DNA of 64,000 nt from NCBI RefSeq assembly GCF_001077815.2, contig NZ_CP011310.1, positions 2,108,001 through 2,172,000 of the forward strand. The letters are read 5' to 3'. Origin of the DNA: Aurantiacibacter atlanticus (GTDB taxonomy: Bacteria > Pseudomonadota > Alphaproteobacteria > Sphingomonadales > Sphingomonadaceae). A program made the translations under genes and the position numbers. Under the pieces are notes generated by a model. The model saw only the letters and a list, made by a program, of their open reading frames with translations, searched no databases and was not told the DNA's origin. Positions 37,964 through 50,255 of the stretch are shown in pieces. Position 1 is the first letter of the stretch; every line of letters starts with the position of its first letter.

Positions 37964-39982
37964 ATGGCTTCCAAGGCAAAAAACACCCGGCCCTCCGATG
38001 ATGCGCCCCTGATCGACCTCAACGAGGCGTCGATCAAAAAGATGATCGCAAAGGCAAAGCGCAAGGGCTACGTCACTTATGACGAGCTGAACGAAGCTTT
38101 GCCTTCGGACCAGATGAGCGCTGACCAGATTGAGGACATCCAGACCGCGATAAGCGACATGGGTGTGCAAATCGTGGAAAGCGATGAAGAAGCGCAGGAA
38201 GACGATGACGGTCCCGAAGAGATCGCACCGACTGGCTCTGAATCGCAGGCCGAAGACAAGCAGAACGTTCCTGAAAAGAAGAAAAGCGTCGCCGGTGAAG
38301 GCCGCACTGATGACCCTGTGCGCATGTATCTGCGCGAAATGGGCGCGGTCGAACTGCTCAGCCGAGAAGGCGAAATCGCCATTGCCAAGCGCATTGAGGC
38401 TGGCCGCGATACGATGATCATGGGCCTGTGTGAAAGCCCGATCACGTTCCACGCCATCATCATGTGGTCAGAAGCGCTCAATAATGAAGAGATGCAGCTT
38501 CGCGAAATTCTCGATCTCGACGCCATGCTGTCGAAGGAACCTCCCGTCGAAAAGATGGAGGAGGAAAACGAGGATGATGACGGCGAGATTTCAGAAGAAA
38601 CTGCCGGTCCCACCATCCGCGATGATGACGAGGATGATGACGAATCCGAAGACGATGATGATGAGGATGGCGAAGGCTCTGGCAGCAAGCGCGACGAGGA
38701 AGAGGAAGAGGACAACACCATGTCCCTCGCGCAGATGGAAGCTGCGCTCAAACCCGATGCCCTCGAACGTTTCGCCCGCATCACCGATCTGTTCAAGAAA
38801 TTTGAGAACCTGCAGGCCGAGCGGGTTGATGTTCTTGGTGCCGGAGAAGCTTTTTCCAAGGCCAAGGAAAACAGATATGAATCCCTGCGCGAGGAATTGA
38901 CGGCTGAAGTTGAATCGGTGCAGTTCCACGCGACCAAGATCGAATATCTGGTCGACAATCTCTACGCCTTCAATCGTCGACTGACCGCCTTGGGTGGCCA
39001 GATGCTGCGCCTTGCCGAACGGCACAAGGTCAAGCGCATCGATTTCCTCCAGTCCTATATCGGCAACGAAATGGACGAAACATGGCTGCAGGAACGCGCG
39101 AAGAAGGACAAGAAATGGGCTGCCTTCGCCGATAAGGAAGCTGACGCGGTTGAGCGTATCCGCGCGGAAATCGCCGATATTGCCAGCCAGACCGGCATGA
39201 GCCTCAATGAATTCCGCCGCATCGTGAACATGGTGCAGAAGGGTGAGCGCGAGGCGCGCATTGCCAAGAAGGAAATGGTTGAGGCGAACCTGCGCCTGGT
39301 GATCTCCATCGCCAAGAAATACACCAATCGCGGCCTGCAATTCCTCGACCTCATTCAGGAAGGCAATATCGGCCTGATGAAGGCGGTCGATAAATTTGAG
39401 TATCGTCGCGGTTACAAATTCAGCACCTATGCGACCTGGTGGATCCGGCAGGCGATAACACGGTCGATCGCCGATCAGGCGCGCACCATCCGTATTCCGG
39501 TGCACATGATCGAAACGATCAACAAGCTGGTGCGCACCAGCCGCCAGTTCCTGCATGAGCAGGGCCGAGAACCTACTCCCGAAGAAATGGCAGAGCGTCT
39601 GTCCATGCCTTTGGAAAAGGTCCGCAAGGTGATGAAGATCGCCAAGGAGCCGATCAGCCTTGAAACGCCGATTGGCGACGAGGAAGATTCGCATCTGGGC
39701 GATTTCATCGAGGACAAAAACGCTGTCATCCCCGTGGATGCCGCGATCCAGGCCAATCTCAAGGAAACCGTCACCCGCGTTCTTGCATCGCTTACTCCAC
39801 GTGAAGAACGCGTGCTGCGAATGCGCTTTGGCATTGGCATGAATACCGATCACACGCTGGAAGAGGTCGGCCAGCAGTTCAGCGTGACGCGCGAACGTAT
39901 TCGCCAGATCGAAGCAAAGGCGCTGCGCAAGCTCAAGCACCCGAGCCGTTCACGCAAAATGCGCTCTTTCCTCGATCAGTGA
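37964..39982 (+). CDS. rpoD: Primary sigma factor RpoD (sigma-70)
   Basis: 672 aa. Region 1.1 at the N-terminus ([19 protein letters not shown]), region 1.2 with [21 protein letters not shown], region 2 near residue 440-510 with [19 protein letters not shown] and [13 protein letters not shown], and region 4 near 605-665 with [18 protein letters not shown]. The non-conserved region holds a very acidic stretch (about residues 199-251) dominated by Asp and Glu. A hairpin just after the stop overlaps the next gene start. Confidence 0.97.
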   Translation: MASKAKNTRPSDDAPLIDLNEASIKKMIAKAKRKGYVTYDELNEALPSDQMSADQIEDIQTAISDMGVQIVESDEEAQEDDDGPEEIAPTGSESQAEDKQNVPEKKKSVAGEGRTDDPVRMYLREMGAVELLSREGEIAIAKRIEAGRDTMIMGLCESPITFHAIIMWSEALNNEEMQLREILDLDAMLSKEPPVEKMEEENEDDDGEISEETAGPTIRDDDEDDDESEDDDDEDGEGSGSKRDEEEEEDNTMSLAQMEAALKPDALERFARITDLFKKFENLQAERVDVLGAGEAFSKAKENRYESLREELTAEVESVQFHATKIEYLVDNLYAFNRRLTALGGQMLRLAERHKVKRIDFLQSYIGNEMDETWLQERAKKDKKWAAFADKEADAVERIRAEIADIASQTGMSLNEFRRIVNMVQKGEREARIAKKEMVEANLRLVISIAKKYTNRGLQFLDLIQEGNIGLMKAVDKFEYRRGYKFSTYATWWIRQAITRSIADQARTIRIPVHMIETINKLVRTSRQFLHEQGREPTPEEMAERLSMPLEKVRKVMKIAKEPISLETPIGDEEDSHLGDFIEDKNAVIPVDAAIQANLKETVTRVLASLTPREERVLRMRFGIGMNTDHTLEEVGQQFSVTRERIRQIEAKALRKLKHPSRSRKMRSFLDQ

Positions 39983-39993
39983 AACAAGGTTTG

Positions 39994-40017
39994 GGCGGGA
40001 CACCGCTTTGTCCCGCC
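39994..40017 (+). terminator. Hairpin after rpoD overlapping the next start codon
   Basis: GGCGGGACA-CCGCTT-TGTCCCGCC is a perfect 9-bp stem followed by TAGTCCTTTTC. It could act as a terminator or attenuator for rpoD. The TTG start of the downstream pseudouridine synthase (40008) is inside the structure, so the fold would also hide its translation start. Confidence 0.6.
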
Positions 40018-40550
40018 TAGTCCTTTTCAATAAGCCGATGGGCGTATTGTCGCAGTTTACGGACCGTGGCAACCCGACGAGCCGCGCCACCCTGTCAGAC
40101 TATATCGACCTTCCCGGCGTCTATCCCGCAGGACGGCTTGATCGCGATAGCGAAGGGCTCATGCTGTTGACTGACGACGGCAAATTGCAGGCGCGAATTG
40201 CCGATCCCAAGTTCAAATTGCCGAAGACCTATCTCGTGCAGGTTGAAGGCGAGCCTGACACAGGCGCGCTTACCCACCTGTCTCGCGGTGTGGAACTGAA
40301 GGATGGGTTGACGCGCGCGGCACAAGCGGAGGCTATCGACGCACCCGACCTCTGGCCGCGTGATCCGCCCGTGCGCTTTCGCAAAAGCGTTCCCGATAGC
40401 TGGATGCGCCTGACAATCCGCGAAGGCCGCAATCGCCAGGTGAGGCGCATGACTGCGGCAGTAGGCTATCCGACACTTCGCCTTGTGCGCTGGAGCGTGG
40501 GCGACTGGTCCCTGGATGGATTGCAACCGGGCCAATGGCGCTTGGCTTGA
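40008..40550 (+). CDS. RluE/RsuA-type rRNA pseudouridine synthase
   Basis: 180 aa. Modifies a uridine in 23S rRNA in the RluE branch. The catalytic Asp is in [17 protein letters not shown], and the C-terminal [23 protein letters not shown] motif is clear. No S4 domain, as in RluE. The start must be near TTG 40008, since the family N-terminus [14 protein letters not shown] begins four codons later and no ATG is available. GGGCGGG acts as possible ribosome binding site but is paired in the rpoD hairpin. Confidence 0.88.
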   Translation: MSRLVLFNKPMGVLSQFTDRGNPTSRATLSDYIDLPGVYPAGRLDRDSEGLMLLTDDGKLQARIADPKFKLPKTYLVQVEGEPDTGALTHLSRGVELKDGLTRAAQAEAIDAPDLWPRDPPVRFRKSVPDSWMRLTIREGRNRQVRRMTAAVGYPTLRLVRWSVGDWSLDGLQPGQWRLA

Positions 40551-40729
40551 GCCCGCAAAGGAACACCGCGCTGCGCACAGCACACGATTTCCGTGATTTC
40601 GAAACTGTTGCAGCAATGGGCGAACCGCAGAGTATCGGCCGGGACTTGCGAAATGTCAGGGCGTTTCGTTTTACTCGCGCGCTGCAGTTGCTATGGCGCA
40701 AGCTGGAAGCCAAGGCGTAGCTCGACATA

Positions 40730-41719
40730 ATGCGAAATTTTTTAGCCGATGCGCTGGTTATCCCGCCGGGAGCCTTTCGCCTCCTCCTGGCCTTTCTGGT
40801 CTTCGTTTCGCACGTATCGCGCGTGAACACCGGACGGCTGGGCGTCATCCTGTTCTTCGTGTTGAGCGGATATTGGATCACGCGCATTTGGCGTGAACAA
40901 TATAAGGAAACGTCGGTGGGCTGGTTCTACCTCGGGCGCTATTTACGCCTGATGCCGGTCTATCTCGCGATCGTTTTTTGCGCGTGGTTGATTTTTGGCG
41001 GATCAATCTGGCCCAATCTACGCCTTTTCGGAATTGCGACGACCGGGGGCGACGTGCTTGGCGTCAGCTGGTCTCTCGATATCGAGTTGCAGTTCTATGT
41101 CTTGCTGCCTCTACTTCTCATGACTGTCGCCACCATCAATCGCAGGATCGTCGCACTATCCGTGGTGGGCGGGGCGTTTGGCTGGTATCTGTTCTTCGCT
41201 TTTGGCTTCTCTAGCGTTCTGCAATATCTACCGGCATTCGCAATCGGCGCGATAATCTACGAAACAAAATGGTATCCCGATACGCGTGCAGGGATCGTGT
41301 CCCTCGGCGTGTTTTTTCTCATCACTTTTGCTATTCTGATCAGCCCCCTGGGATGGATATTTGACAAACGTGTTGCCAATGATTGGCAGAGCGATCTGTT
41401 CGCATTTGTCTGGCTTATTCCGCTGATCCCTTATGTTGCGGCATCGCTGAAGCGCAAGTCGAACAGCCTCGATCGCCACCTCGGCAATTTCACCTATCCC
41501 TTTTATCTTGTTCACTTTTCTGTGATCCAATTTGTCTCTACGGCCGTCGCGTTAACCATGGGTACCAAGGTCGCGGCCATGGTCCTGGCCATAGCGGTTG
41601 CAGCGCTGTTTTATTTTCTCGTAGACCGTCCATCTGAAAAGCTACGATATTCTCTTATTGCCAAGAAGCGCCAGAAAGTGCGCAATGAAGAAGCGGCTGC
41701 GCGTAGCGCGCTGCCCTGA
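40730..41719 (+). CDS. Acyltransferase 3 family membrane protein
   Basis: 329 aa with about ten membrane segments. It has the acyltransferase-3 plan: an early His in the first helix (FVSHVSRV), GVILFFVLSGYWITRIW, and SWSLDIELQFYVLLPLLL. Such enzymes O-acylate lipids or surface polysaccharides. No glycan cluster is nearby. The start ATG 40730 has a weak ribosome binding site. The preceding 179 bases hold no gene I trust. Confidence 0.85.
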   Translation: MRNFLADALVIPPGAFRLLLAFLVFVSHVSRVNTGRLGVILFFVLSGYWITRIWREQYKETSVGWFYLGRYLRLMPVYLAIVFCAWLIFGGSIWPNLRLFGIATTGGDVLGVSWSLDIELQFYVLLPLLLMTVATINRRIVALSVVGGAFGWYLFFAFGFSSVLQYLPAFAIGAIIYETKWYPDTRAGIVSLGVFFLITFAILISPLGWIFDKRVANDWQSDLFAFVWLIPLIPYVAASLKRKSNSLDRHLGNFTYPFYLVHFSVIQFVSTAVALTMGTKVAAMVLAIAVAALFYFLVDRPSEKLRYSLIAKKRQKVRNEEAAARSALP

Positions 41720-41829
41720 CAATTCAGCAGACTTTGGATCTGGACCGCAAATTCACTTGCGGGGGACAAAGCACAAAAGCCCGTTTTTACGGCTAGCGAG
41801 TCGGCCTGCGATTCCCTATGTGGCTCGCC

Positions 41830-42282
41830 ATGCGTATCGCCATTGCCTCCGACCACGCTGCAACCGACCTCAAGGCCGAATTGCGCGACTGGCTTATCGA
41901 ACAAGGTCACGACGTGGCCGATCTTGGACCCGAAACTGGCGAGAGTGTCGATTATCCCGATTATGGCTTCAAGCTGGCCGAAGTGATTGCAGATGGCACG
42001 GCAGAGCGCGGTGTAGCACTTTGCGGCAGTGGCATCGGCATCTCTATCGCGGTCAATCGAAACGCGGCTGTGCGCTGTGCACTGGTAACAGAACCGTTTT
42101 CCGCTGCGCTCGCCCGGGAACACAATAACGCCAACGTCATCGCCATGGGCGCAAGACTAACCGGATCAGACATGGCCAAGGCCTGTCTTTCCGCCTTCCT
42201 CGAAACAGAATTCGCTGACGCCGGTGATGCAAATGGTCGCCATCGCCGGCGCGTTGACAAGCTATCCAACCAAGGTTCCTGA
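41830..42282 (+). CDS. rpiB: Ribose-5-phosphate isomerase B
   Basis: 150 aa from ATG 41830, giving the canonical start [14 protein letters not shown] 41818 is possible. Pentose phosphate isomerase with catalytic Cys in [15 protein letters not shown] and [13 protein letters not shown]. Followed by glyA one base after the stop, so co-translated. The RpiB-GlyA pairing is common in alphaproteobacteria. Confidence 0.94.
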   Translation: MRIAIASDHAATDLKAELRDWLIEQGHDVADLGPETGESVDYPDYGFKLAEVIADGTAERGVALCGSGIGISIAVNRNAAVRCALVTEPFSAALAREHNNANVIAMGARLTGSDMAKACLSAFLETEFADAGDANGRHRRRVDKLSNQGS

Positions 42283-42283
42283 T

Positions 42284-43597
42284 ATGAGCACAGCACCTGC
42301 AGATACAGCATCCGACACCACCCGTTTCTGGGGCGATTCACTGGCCGAGGCGGATCCCGATATTGCCGCCGCTATCGACGATGAACTTGCCCGCCAGCGC
42401 GACCGCATCGAATTGATCGCGAGTGAAAATATCGCTTCGCGCGCCGTGCTCGAAGCCGCCGGCAGCGTTTTCACCAACAAATATGCAGAAGGCTATCCGG
42501 GCAAACGCTATTACGGTGGCTGCGAATATGCCGATGTAATCGAAAGCCTTGCAATCGAACGTGCTTGCGAATTGTTCGGCTGCAATTTTGCAAATGTGCA
42601 GCCGAACAGCGGCTCGCAGATGAACCAGGCGGTGTTTCTGGCCCTGCTCGAACCAGGTGACACCTTCATGGGCCTCGATCTCAATTCGGGCGGACACCTC
42701 ACCCACGGTTCCCCAGTCAATATGTCGGGCAAATGGTTCAATCCGGTTGCCTATGGCGTTCGTCAGGAAGACGAGCGCATCGACATGGACGAGGTCATGG
42801 CCATCGCGAAAGAGCATAAGCCCAAGCTCATTATCGCGGGCGGCACGGCCTATTCGCGCGTGTGGGACTGGGAAGCGTTCCGTAAGGTCGCGGACGAAGT
42901 CGGCGCCTATCTGATGGTGGATATGAGCCACATCGCCGGCCTCGTTGCCGGCGGCGCGCATCCCTCGCCCTTCCCCTTTGCCGATGTCGCCACCACCACC
43001 ACGCATAAATCGCTGCGCGGTCCGCGTTCGGGCGTGATTCTGTGGAATGACGAGAAATATACCAAGCCGTTCAATATGGCGGTCTTTCCCGGAATGCAGG
43101 GCGGCCCGCTGATGCATATTGTTGCTGCCAAGGCCGTCGCCTTTGCCGAGGCGCTGCGCCCCGATTTCGAAACCTATGCTCACCGCGTTGTGGAAAACGC
43201 CCGCGCACTTGCCGCCAGCCTTCAGGAAAACGGCCTGCGCATCGTATCGGGCGGGACGGACAATCATTCCATGCTGGTCGATCTCACCGCGATGGACGTG
43301 ACTGGCAAGGCGGCTGAAAAAGGCCTCGATCGTGCCTATCTCACCTGCAACAAGAACGGCATCCCCTACGACACGCGCAGCCCTTTCATCACCAGCGGTA
43401 TTCGCTTGGGCACACCTGCTGGCACAACCCGCGGATTTGGTCCGGCGGAATTCACCCAGATCGGTGCTATGATCGCTGATGTGGTGTCCGGCATGAACCG
43501 TAATGGCGATGACGGAGATGCCCAGATTGAAGAGCGGGTTCGCTGTGAAGTGGGTGAAATGTGCACCGCTTTTCCAGTATATCCCGGGAGGACATGA
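42284..43597 (+). CDS. glyA: Serine hydroxymethyltransferase
   Basis: 437 aa. PLP enzyme converting serine and tetrahydrofolate to glycine and methylene-[13 protein letters not shown] near residue 40, [11 protein letters not shown], and the PLP lysine in [17 protein letters not shown] 42284 chosen because it follows the rpiB stop and gives the family N-terminus. It overlaps the next small gene by 4 bases (ATGA). Confidence 0.97.
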   Translation: MSTAPADTASDTTRFWGDSLAEADPDIAAAIDDELARQRDRIELIASENIASRAVLEAAGSVFTNKYAEGYPGKRYYGGCEYADVIESLAIERACELFGCNFANVQPNSGSQMNQAVFLALLEPGDTFMGLDLNSGGHLTHGSPVNMSGKWFNPVAYGVRQEDERIDMDEVMAIAKEHKPKLIIAGGTAYSRVWDWEAFRKVADEVGAYLMVDMSHIAGLVAGGAHPSPFPFADVATTTTHKSLRGPRSGVILWNDEKYTKPFNMAVFPGMQGGPLMHIVAAKAVAFAEALRPDFETYAHRVVENARALAASLQENGLRIVSGGTDNHSMLVDLTAMDVTGKAAEKGLDRAYLTCNKNGIPYDTRSPFITSGIRLGTPAGTTRGFGPAEFTQIGAMIADVVSGMNRNGDDGDAQIEERVRCEVGEMCTAFPVYPGRT

Positions 43598-43830
43598 TGA
43601 CAGATCCCAAGGACGACAAGCCCGATCCGATTGACAGGACGATTTTGGTAGATGCTATGGAAGAAGCCAAGGGCATTGGCCGTGAAGGCATGGCGCACCC
43701 TTCCACCAAGCCGGTTATGACCGGTGCAGCCATTGGCGCGGTAGCAGGATTGGTCCTGCCGATCATCGGCCCTATTTTCGGCGGTGTCGCCGGGGCTGGA
43801 TACATGCTCTACAAACGCGTTCGCCCCTAG
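43594..43830 (+). CDS. Small glycine-zipper membrane protein
   Basis: 78 aa from ATG 43594 (or 77 aa from the next ATG, 43597). Acidic N-terminus, then a Gly/Ala-rich hydrophobic segment ([20 protein letters not shown]) ending with a basic tail YKRVRP. No family is recognised. It is coupled to glyA and lies 19 bases before nrdR. Confidence 0.65.
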   Translation: MMTDPKDDKPDPIDRTILVDAMEEAKGIGREGMAHPSTKPVMTGAAIGAVAGLVLPIIGPIFGGVAGAGYMLYKRVRP

Positions 43831-43849
43831 GCCGAAGCGGACATTATTT

Positions 43850-44335
43850 ATGCGATGCCCCTTCTGTGCGCATGAAGACAGCCAGGTAAAGGATTCGCGT
43901 CCTGCAGAGGACAACACCTCGATCCGGCGGCGGCGGCAATGTGAAGGCTGCGGCGCACGATTCACCACCTTCGAACGCGTGCAATTGCGCGATATAACAG
44001 TGATGAAATCCGGCGGTAAGGACGGGGAACCGCGACGGGAGCCTTTTGATCGCGCCAAGATTGAACAATCCGTCTCACTCGCCTGCCGCAAACGCGCAAT
44101 CGAGCAAGAGCGGATTGATCGGCTGGTGTCGGGCATCCAGCGACAGGTGGAAACAGCGGGCGAGAGTGAAATACCCGCAAGCCGCATCGGTGAAATGGTA
44201 ATGGATGGTTTGCGCCAGTTAGACTCCGTAGCCTATATCCGGTTCGCTTCTGTGTATCGCGATTTCAGTGAAGCGCGCGATTTCGAGGAATTCGCCAGCA
44301 CTGTGCAGGAAGCAGGCGCGCAGGATGGCGACTGA
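43850..44335 (+). CDS. nrdR: Transcriptional repressor NrdR
   Basis: 161 aa. Zinc ribbon CPFC ... [20 protein letters not shown] at residues 3-45, then an ATP-cone domain. It senses ATP/dATP and represses ribonucleotide reductase genes by binding NrdR boxes. ATG 43850 gives the canonical MRCPFC start. The glyA-nrdR neighbourhood is typical. It overlaps the following methyltransferase gene by 11 bases. Confidence 0.96.
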   Translation: MRCPFCAHEDSQVKDSRPAEDNTSIRRRRQCEGCGARFTTFERVQLRDITVMKSGGKDGEPRREPFDRAKIEQSVSLACRKRAIEQERIDRLVSGIQRQVETAGESEIPASRIGEMVMDGLRQLDSVAYIRFASVYRDFSEARDFEEFASTVQEAGAQDGD

Positions 44336-45056
44336 GACGCAAACCCCCGTCATAGTTCTTGTCAGGCCGCAGCTAGGCGAAAATATTGGCAAGTCAGCGC
44401 GCGCCATGCTGAATTTCGGCCTTGCTGAATTGCGGCTCGTCGCCCCACGCGATGGCTGGCCCAATCCTTCTGCCGGACCTGCCGCAGCGGGCGCTGACGT
44501 GGTGCTGCAACGCGCACAAGTGTATGGAACAACTGGAGAGGCGGTGGCTGATTGCGCGCACGTCTACGCAACGACAGTGCGCAAGCGCGGCGTGACAAAG
44601 CCAGTCATGACACCGGAAGAAGCCGCCCGCTCTGTGCCATTGCAGGCCGGCCGCAGCGCATTTCTTTTCGGCCCTGAGAGATCTGGATTGGAGAGCGAGG
44701 ATGTCGCCCTTGCCCGCTCCATCGTTACCGCGCCGATCAATCCGGAATTTGGCTCGCTTAATCTGGCGCAGGCGGTCATCCTGATTGCCTATGAGCTTTC
44801 CAAGCACCGCGAGCTTTCCATGCCTACAGTCGAGGAGGTACTCCCCCCTGCCCCGCAAGAGCAACTTGAAGGCCTGATCCAGCATTTTGAAACCCTGCTG
44901 GAACCCAAACGCTATTTTCACCCCGAGGGCCGCCGGGAGATGACTCGACGGAACTTGCGGAGCGTCTTGACCAAGCCGGGCTGGAACCATCTCGAAGTGC
45001 GGACTTTGCGAGGCGTGCTTTCCCACCTCGACAAGCCACTGCGGGAAGACGGCTAG
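44325..45056 (+). CDS. TrmJ-type tRNA 2'-O-methyltransferase (SPOUT family)
   Basis: 243 aa. SpoU/TrmH-class methyltransferase: [20 protein letters not shown] at the start, [18 protein letters not shown] (motif 2) and [15 protein letters not shown] (motif 3). TrmJ methylates position 32 of tRNAs. The start MATETQ at 44325 lies inside the nrdR 3' end. Confidence 0.88.
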   Translation: MATETQTPVIVLVRPQLGENIGKSARAMLNFGLAELRLVAPRDGWPNPSAGPAAAGADVVLQRAQVYGTTGEAVADCAHVYATTVRKRGVTKPVMTPEEAARSVPLQAGRSAFLFGPERSGLESEDVALARSIVTAPINPEFGSLNLAQAVILIAYELSKHRELSMPTVEEVLPPAPQEQLEGLIQHFETLLEPKRYFHPEGRREMTRRNLRSVLTKPGWNHLEVRTLRGVLSHLDKPLREDG

Positions 45057-45070
45057 GTACCGCTTCGCGC

Positions 45071-45098
45071 TTGACTTCGCGCGCTGCGCAGCTACATG
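45071..45098 (+). promoter_or_regulatory. Candidate promoter for rpsD
   Basis: TTGACT (45071-45076), 16 bases, then TACATG (45093-45098). The -35 is good and the -10 weak. It would leave a leader of about 125 bases before rpsD, long enough for autoregulation. Confidence 0.3.
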
Positions 45099-45229
45099 CG
45101 CGCCTTCGCGACAAATTGGCCCCGCACCCCGGTGAAGCGGTGGCCGCATCATTCATATCGGAATGGTGGTGCGATGCCGGGTTAAATGGCTGCCGTTGGG
45201 GTAGCTCAGCAAATCGAAGGAAACGACGT

Positions 45230-45844
45230 ATGTCGAAGCGTACACGTGCGAAGCACAAACTTGACCGCCGGATGGGTGAAAACATCTGGGGTCGTCCCAA
45301 TTCCCCGGTGAACAAGCGTTCTTACGGCCCCGGCCAGCACGGCCAACGCCGCAAGAGCAAGATCAGCGACTTCGGTCTGCAGCTTCGTGCCAAGCAGAAG
45401 CTGAAGGGCTATTACGGCGACGTCACCGAAAAGCAGTTCAAGGCGACCTACAAGGCTGCCAGCAGCATGAAGGGCGATACCGGCCAGAACCTGATCGGTC
45501 TGCTCGAACGCCGCCTCGACATGATCGTGTACCGCGCCAAGTTCGCGCCGACCGTGTTCGCCGCGCGCCAGATCGTCAATCACGGCCACATCAAGGTCAA
45601 TGGCGTGAAGTGTAACATTCCGAGCCGTCGTTGTGACCTCGGCGATGTCATCAGCCTGGGCGACAAGGCCAAGGAAATGGCACTGGTTATCGAAGCGCAG
45701 AGCCTGCCCGAGCGTGACATTCCCGAATATGTCGTGACCGATGGCAATGACAAGGTGACCTTCAACCGCGTTCCTACGCTGGATGAAGTGCCTTATCCGG
45801 TGCAGATGGAACCCAATCTGGTGGTCGAGTTCTACTCACGCTAA
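45230..45844 (+). CDS. rpsD: 30S ribosomal protein S4
   Basis: 204 aa. Family start [21 protein letters not shown]4 RNA-binding domain at about 95-160 ([20 protein letters not shown]), C-terminus LVVEFYSR. It binds 16S rRNA early in assembly. ATG 45230 is preceded by AAGGAA. Encoded alone rather than in the alpha operon, as in other alphaproteobacteria. A strong terminator follows. Confidence 0.97.
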   Translation: MSKRTRAKHKLDRRMGENIWGRPNSPVNKRSYGPGQHGQRRKSKISDFGLQLRAKQKLKGYYGDVTEKQFKATYKAASSMKGDTGQNLIGLLERRLDMIVYRAKFAPTVFAARQIVNHGHIKVNGVKCNIPSRRCDLGDVISLGDKAKEMALVIEAQSLPERDIPEYVVTDGNDKVTFNRVPTLDEVPYPVQMEPNLVVEFYSR

Positions 45845-45871
45845 TCGGTTCGCCGCTTACAGTTTGAAACA

Positions 45872-45898
45872 GGGCGGTCCTGCGGGGCCGCCCTTTTT
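45872..45898 (+). terminator. Rho-independent terminator of rpsD
   Basis: GGGCGGTCC-TGCG-GGGCCGCCC followed by TTTTT: a 9-bp stem with one G-U pair, a 4-base loop and a T run, 28 bases after the rpsD stop. Confidence 0.9.
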
Positions 45899-45928
45899 CG
45901 TTGTGCTCAAATCGTGTTGCGAAGGCTG

Positions 45929-46231
45929 TCAGGCGCGCAGCTGATCCCACTCCACGAGCTCATATGCGATGGACCCTTCCACCAGTCGCTCCCACATATC
46001 GGCCACGACCGGGCCGGGAATGCCCTGCGTCTCAGCCTCTGCCACGGCAGCTGCGATGACGGCAGCTTTGCGAGCTTCATCGCGCACCGTGCCGCGTTCC
46101 GGTTTGATCCGCGCTGCTGCCCGCATAAAGCCAAATCGCTTGGCTAACAGGGCGACCAACTCCCGATCCAGCGCGTCCACACCTTCCCGCACCTCCTGCA
46201 TGGAGGTGCATTCTTCAGGAGATAGAGGCAT
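45929..46231 (-). CDS. Chorismate mutase (AroQ class)
   Basis: 100 aa from ATG 46231 (AAGG upstream); ATG 46258 would add nine residues. All-helical AroQ type: REGVDALDRELVALLAKRF, MRAAARIK and a C-terminal helix. It converts chorismate to prephenate for Phe/Tyr synthesis, or acts in the isochorismate-pyruvate lyase branch. No other aromatic pathway gene is adjacent. Lies 151 bases downstream of tgt on the same strand. Confidence 0.85.
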   Translation of the reverse strand: MPLSPEECTSMQEVREGVDALDRELVALLAKRFGFMRAAARIKPERGTVRDEARKAAVIAAAVAEAETQGIPGPVVADMWERLVEGSIAYELVEWDQLRA

Positions 46232-46382
46232 TACTTGAGACCTTTCGGGAAGTGACATTCACGCGCAACCGCTTCGTAAAGAATTCCAAGCGAAGGATGC
46301 CGTCGAGAACAGACTGACCTTCGGGTTGCAGCCAAGTGAGATTGCGATGGCGGGCGCCGCGCCGGAATAGTCAGAGAGCACA

Positions 46383-48456
<2,074 letters not shown>

Positions 48457-48474
48457 GCGCGGCTCGCTAGCGCG

Positions 48475-49248
48475 TCATTCGCGCAATCGCCACCCCGACT
48501 TGAATATCCACGCGATGATACCGACGCACAGCAGCAAGAATGCCAACGTGAAGCCGAGCGACACGGCGATCGGGAAGTCCGACGAGCCAAGAAAGGTCCA
48601 GCGTAGCCCGTTGACCAGATAGACAACCGGATTGACGAGACTGACCGAGCGCCAGGGTTCAGGCAATACGTCGATAGAATAGAATGTCCCGCCAAGGAAA
48701 GTCAGCGGCATCAGAATGAGCAGAGGGACGACCTGCAATTTCTCGAATCCGTCAGCCCACAGCCCGATTATGAAGCCGAACAGCGAAAACGTGGCCGCCA
48801 CAAGGATAATATATCCCAGCGCGAAGATGGGATGAGCAATCTCGTAATCGACGATCAACGCCGCTGTTCCGAGGATAATTGCGGCTAATATCAGCGACTT
48901 GACTACTGCCGCACCGACAAAGCCGATCAATGTTTCAGCCACACCAACAGGGGCGGACAGCAATTCGTAAATCGCGCCGGTAAATTTGGGCATGTAAATG
49001 CCGAAACTGGCATTGCTGGTGCTTTCGCTGAGGAGGGTCAGCATCAAAAGCCCCGGAACGATAAAGGCACCGTAAGACACGTCCATCGTGGCCTCCACCT
49101 GTTCCGACATGGCGGCACCAAAAACCACGAGATACAGCGATGTGGTGATAACGGGCGCAAGGATGGAGCCGAAGATCGTGCGGAACATCCGCATCAATTC
49201 ATTTCGGAAAATAGCCAGCGCCCCGCGGAAGTTAATAATGGAGCTCAT
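48475..49248 (-). CDS. ABC-2 type exporter permease
   Basis: 257 aa with six membrane segments. The ABC-2 signature region PLTFLGGTFYSIDVLPEPWRSVSLVNPVVYLVNGLRW is clear near residues 175-215. It pairs with the ATPase encoded upstream (4-base overlap at 49245-49248). Substrate unknown; related pairs export lipids, polysaccharides or drugs. Confidence 0.9.
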   Translation of the reverse strand: MSSIINFRGALAIFRNELMRMFRTIFGSILAPVITTSLYLVVFGAAMSEQVEATMDVSYGAFIVPGLLMLTLLSESTSNASFGIYMPKFTGAIYELLSAPVGVAETLIGFVGAAVVKSLILAAIILGTAALIVDYEIAHPIFALGYIILVAATFSLFGFIIGLWADGFEKLQVVPLLILMPLTFLGGTFYSIDVLPEPWRSVSLVNPVVYLVNGLRWTFLGSSDFPIAVSLGFTLAFLLLCVGIIAWIFKSGWRLRE

Positions 49249-50195
49249 GCTGCCGCCACCACTTCAGGCCGATCCTGCACAAGGTCCACAAAAATATCCT
49301 CCAGCGTACTCTCCCGTGTTTCCAAGCCGGTGAAGGTAAGGCCATTGCGCACCATCAATTGGGCCAGCTCCGCCACTTCCCGCTTGCCCTTCCCCGTTCC
49401 GTCGCCACCACGATAGACAAGGGCGTGGCCCGCGTCTTCCAGATGCAGGGGATAGGATGCAATCGCTGCCGGAATCTCGGTCAACGGATCTGCCAGCGTG
49501 AATTGCGCCTCGGTACGGCCAAGTTTTGCCATGATAGCGTTCTTGTCATCCACCAGCAGGATTTCGCCCCTGTTGATGACGCCGACACGGTCAGCCATCT
49601 CCTCAGCCTCTTCGATATAATGCGTGGTAAGAATGATGGTCACGCCGCGTTCGCGCAACATATCGATCTGCCGCCACATATCACGCCGCAACTCGACATC
49701 CACGCCCGCAGTGGGTTCATCAAGAAACAGAAGCTCCGGATCATGCGCCAGCGCCTTGGCGATCATCACGCGCCGTTTCATCCCGCCCGATAGCGAGCGG
49801 ATTTGCTGATCACGTTTGTCCCACAGGCTGAGACTGCGCAACACCTCCTCGATTCGCGCTTCATCGGGCGCGCAGCCGAACATGCCGCGCGAATAGCGGA
49901 CCTGCCGGATGACCTTGTCAAAGATGTCAAAGCTGAGTTCCTGCGGCACCAGCCCGATACGGCGCCGCACATCCTTCCAGCTTTTTGCCATGTCCTTGCC
50001 GAAAACCTCGATCATGCCGCCCGTGGGCCGGACAAGACCACAAACCGCACCGATCAGCGTGGTCTTTCCCGCGCCATTGGGGCCAAGCAGCGCGAATATC
50101 TCGCCTCGATTGATGCTGAGATCGACACCGTTCAAAGCGGTTACGCCGCCCTTGTAGGTTTTTTCCAGTCCGCGAAGCTCGAGAATTGTGCCCAT
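49245..50195 (-). CDS. ABC exporter ATP-binding protein
   Basis: 316 aa from ATG 50195, giving the usual start near the first strand (GTILELRGLEKTYKGG); ATG 50246 would add 17 residues. Walker A GPNGAGKTT, signature LSGGMKRRVMIAKAL, Walker B LLFLDEPTAGVD, switch His in LTTHYIEEAEE. It powers the ABC-2 permease encoded next. The C-terminal 80 residues are an accessory domain. Confidence 0.93.
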   Translation of the reverse strand: MGTILELRGLEKTYKGGVTALNGVDLSINRGEIFALLGPNGAGKTTLIGAVCGLVRPTGGMIEVFGKDMAKSWKDVRRRIGLVPQELSFDIFDKVIRQVRYSRGMFGCAPDEARIEEVLRSLSLWDKRDQQIRSLSGGMKRRVMIAKALAHDPELLFLDEPTAGVDVELRRDMWRQIDMLRERGVTIILTTHYIEEAEEMADRVGVINRGEILLVDDKNAIMAKLGRTEAQFTLADPLTEIPAAIASYPLHLEDAGHALVYRGGDGTGKGKREVAELAQLMVRNGLTFTGLETRESTLEDIFVDLVQDRPEVVAAA

Positions 50196-50255
50196 GTTTG
50201 GTAGATGGAACGTCACCTCTGCAATGCCAAGCCGAGATTGGTCCATGTTTGCTAA

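Noticed and set aside
38077..38958. Long minus-strand ORF opposite rpoD
   Set aside because: Its Ser-rich sequence is the reverse image of the Asp/Glu codons of the sigma factor; shadow ORF.
38591..39940. 449-codon minus-strand ORF opposite rpoD
   Set aside because: Long open frames antisense to conserved high-GC genes are common; no family resemblance and rpoD itself is certain.
40535..40720. 61-codon ORF after the pseudouridine synthase
   Set aside because: Starts inside the preceding gene, has no ribosome binding site, and its composition (Arg/Ala rich, no motif) looks like chance.
40551..40729. GGAAC near 40560 as an EcfG promoter for the acyltransferase
   Set aside because: No CGTT-like element at 16 or 17 bases downstream.
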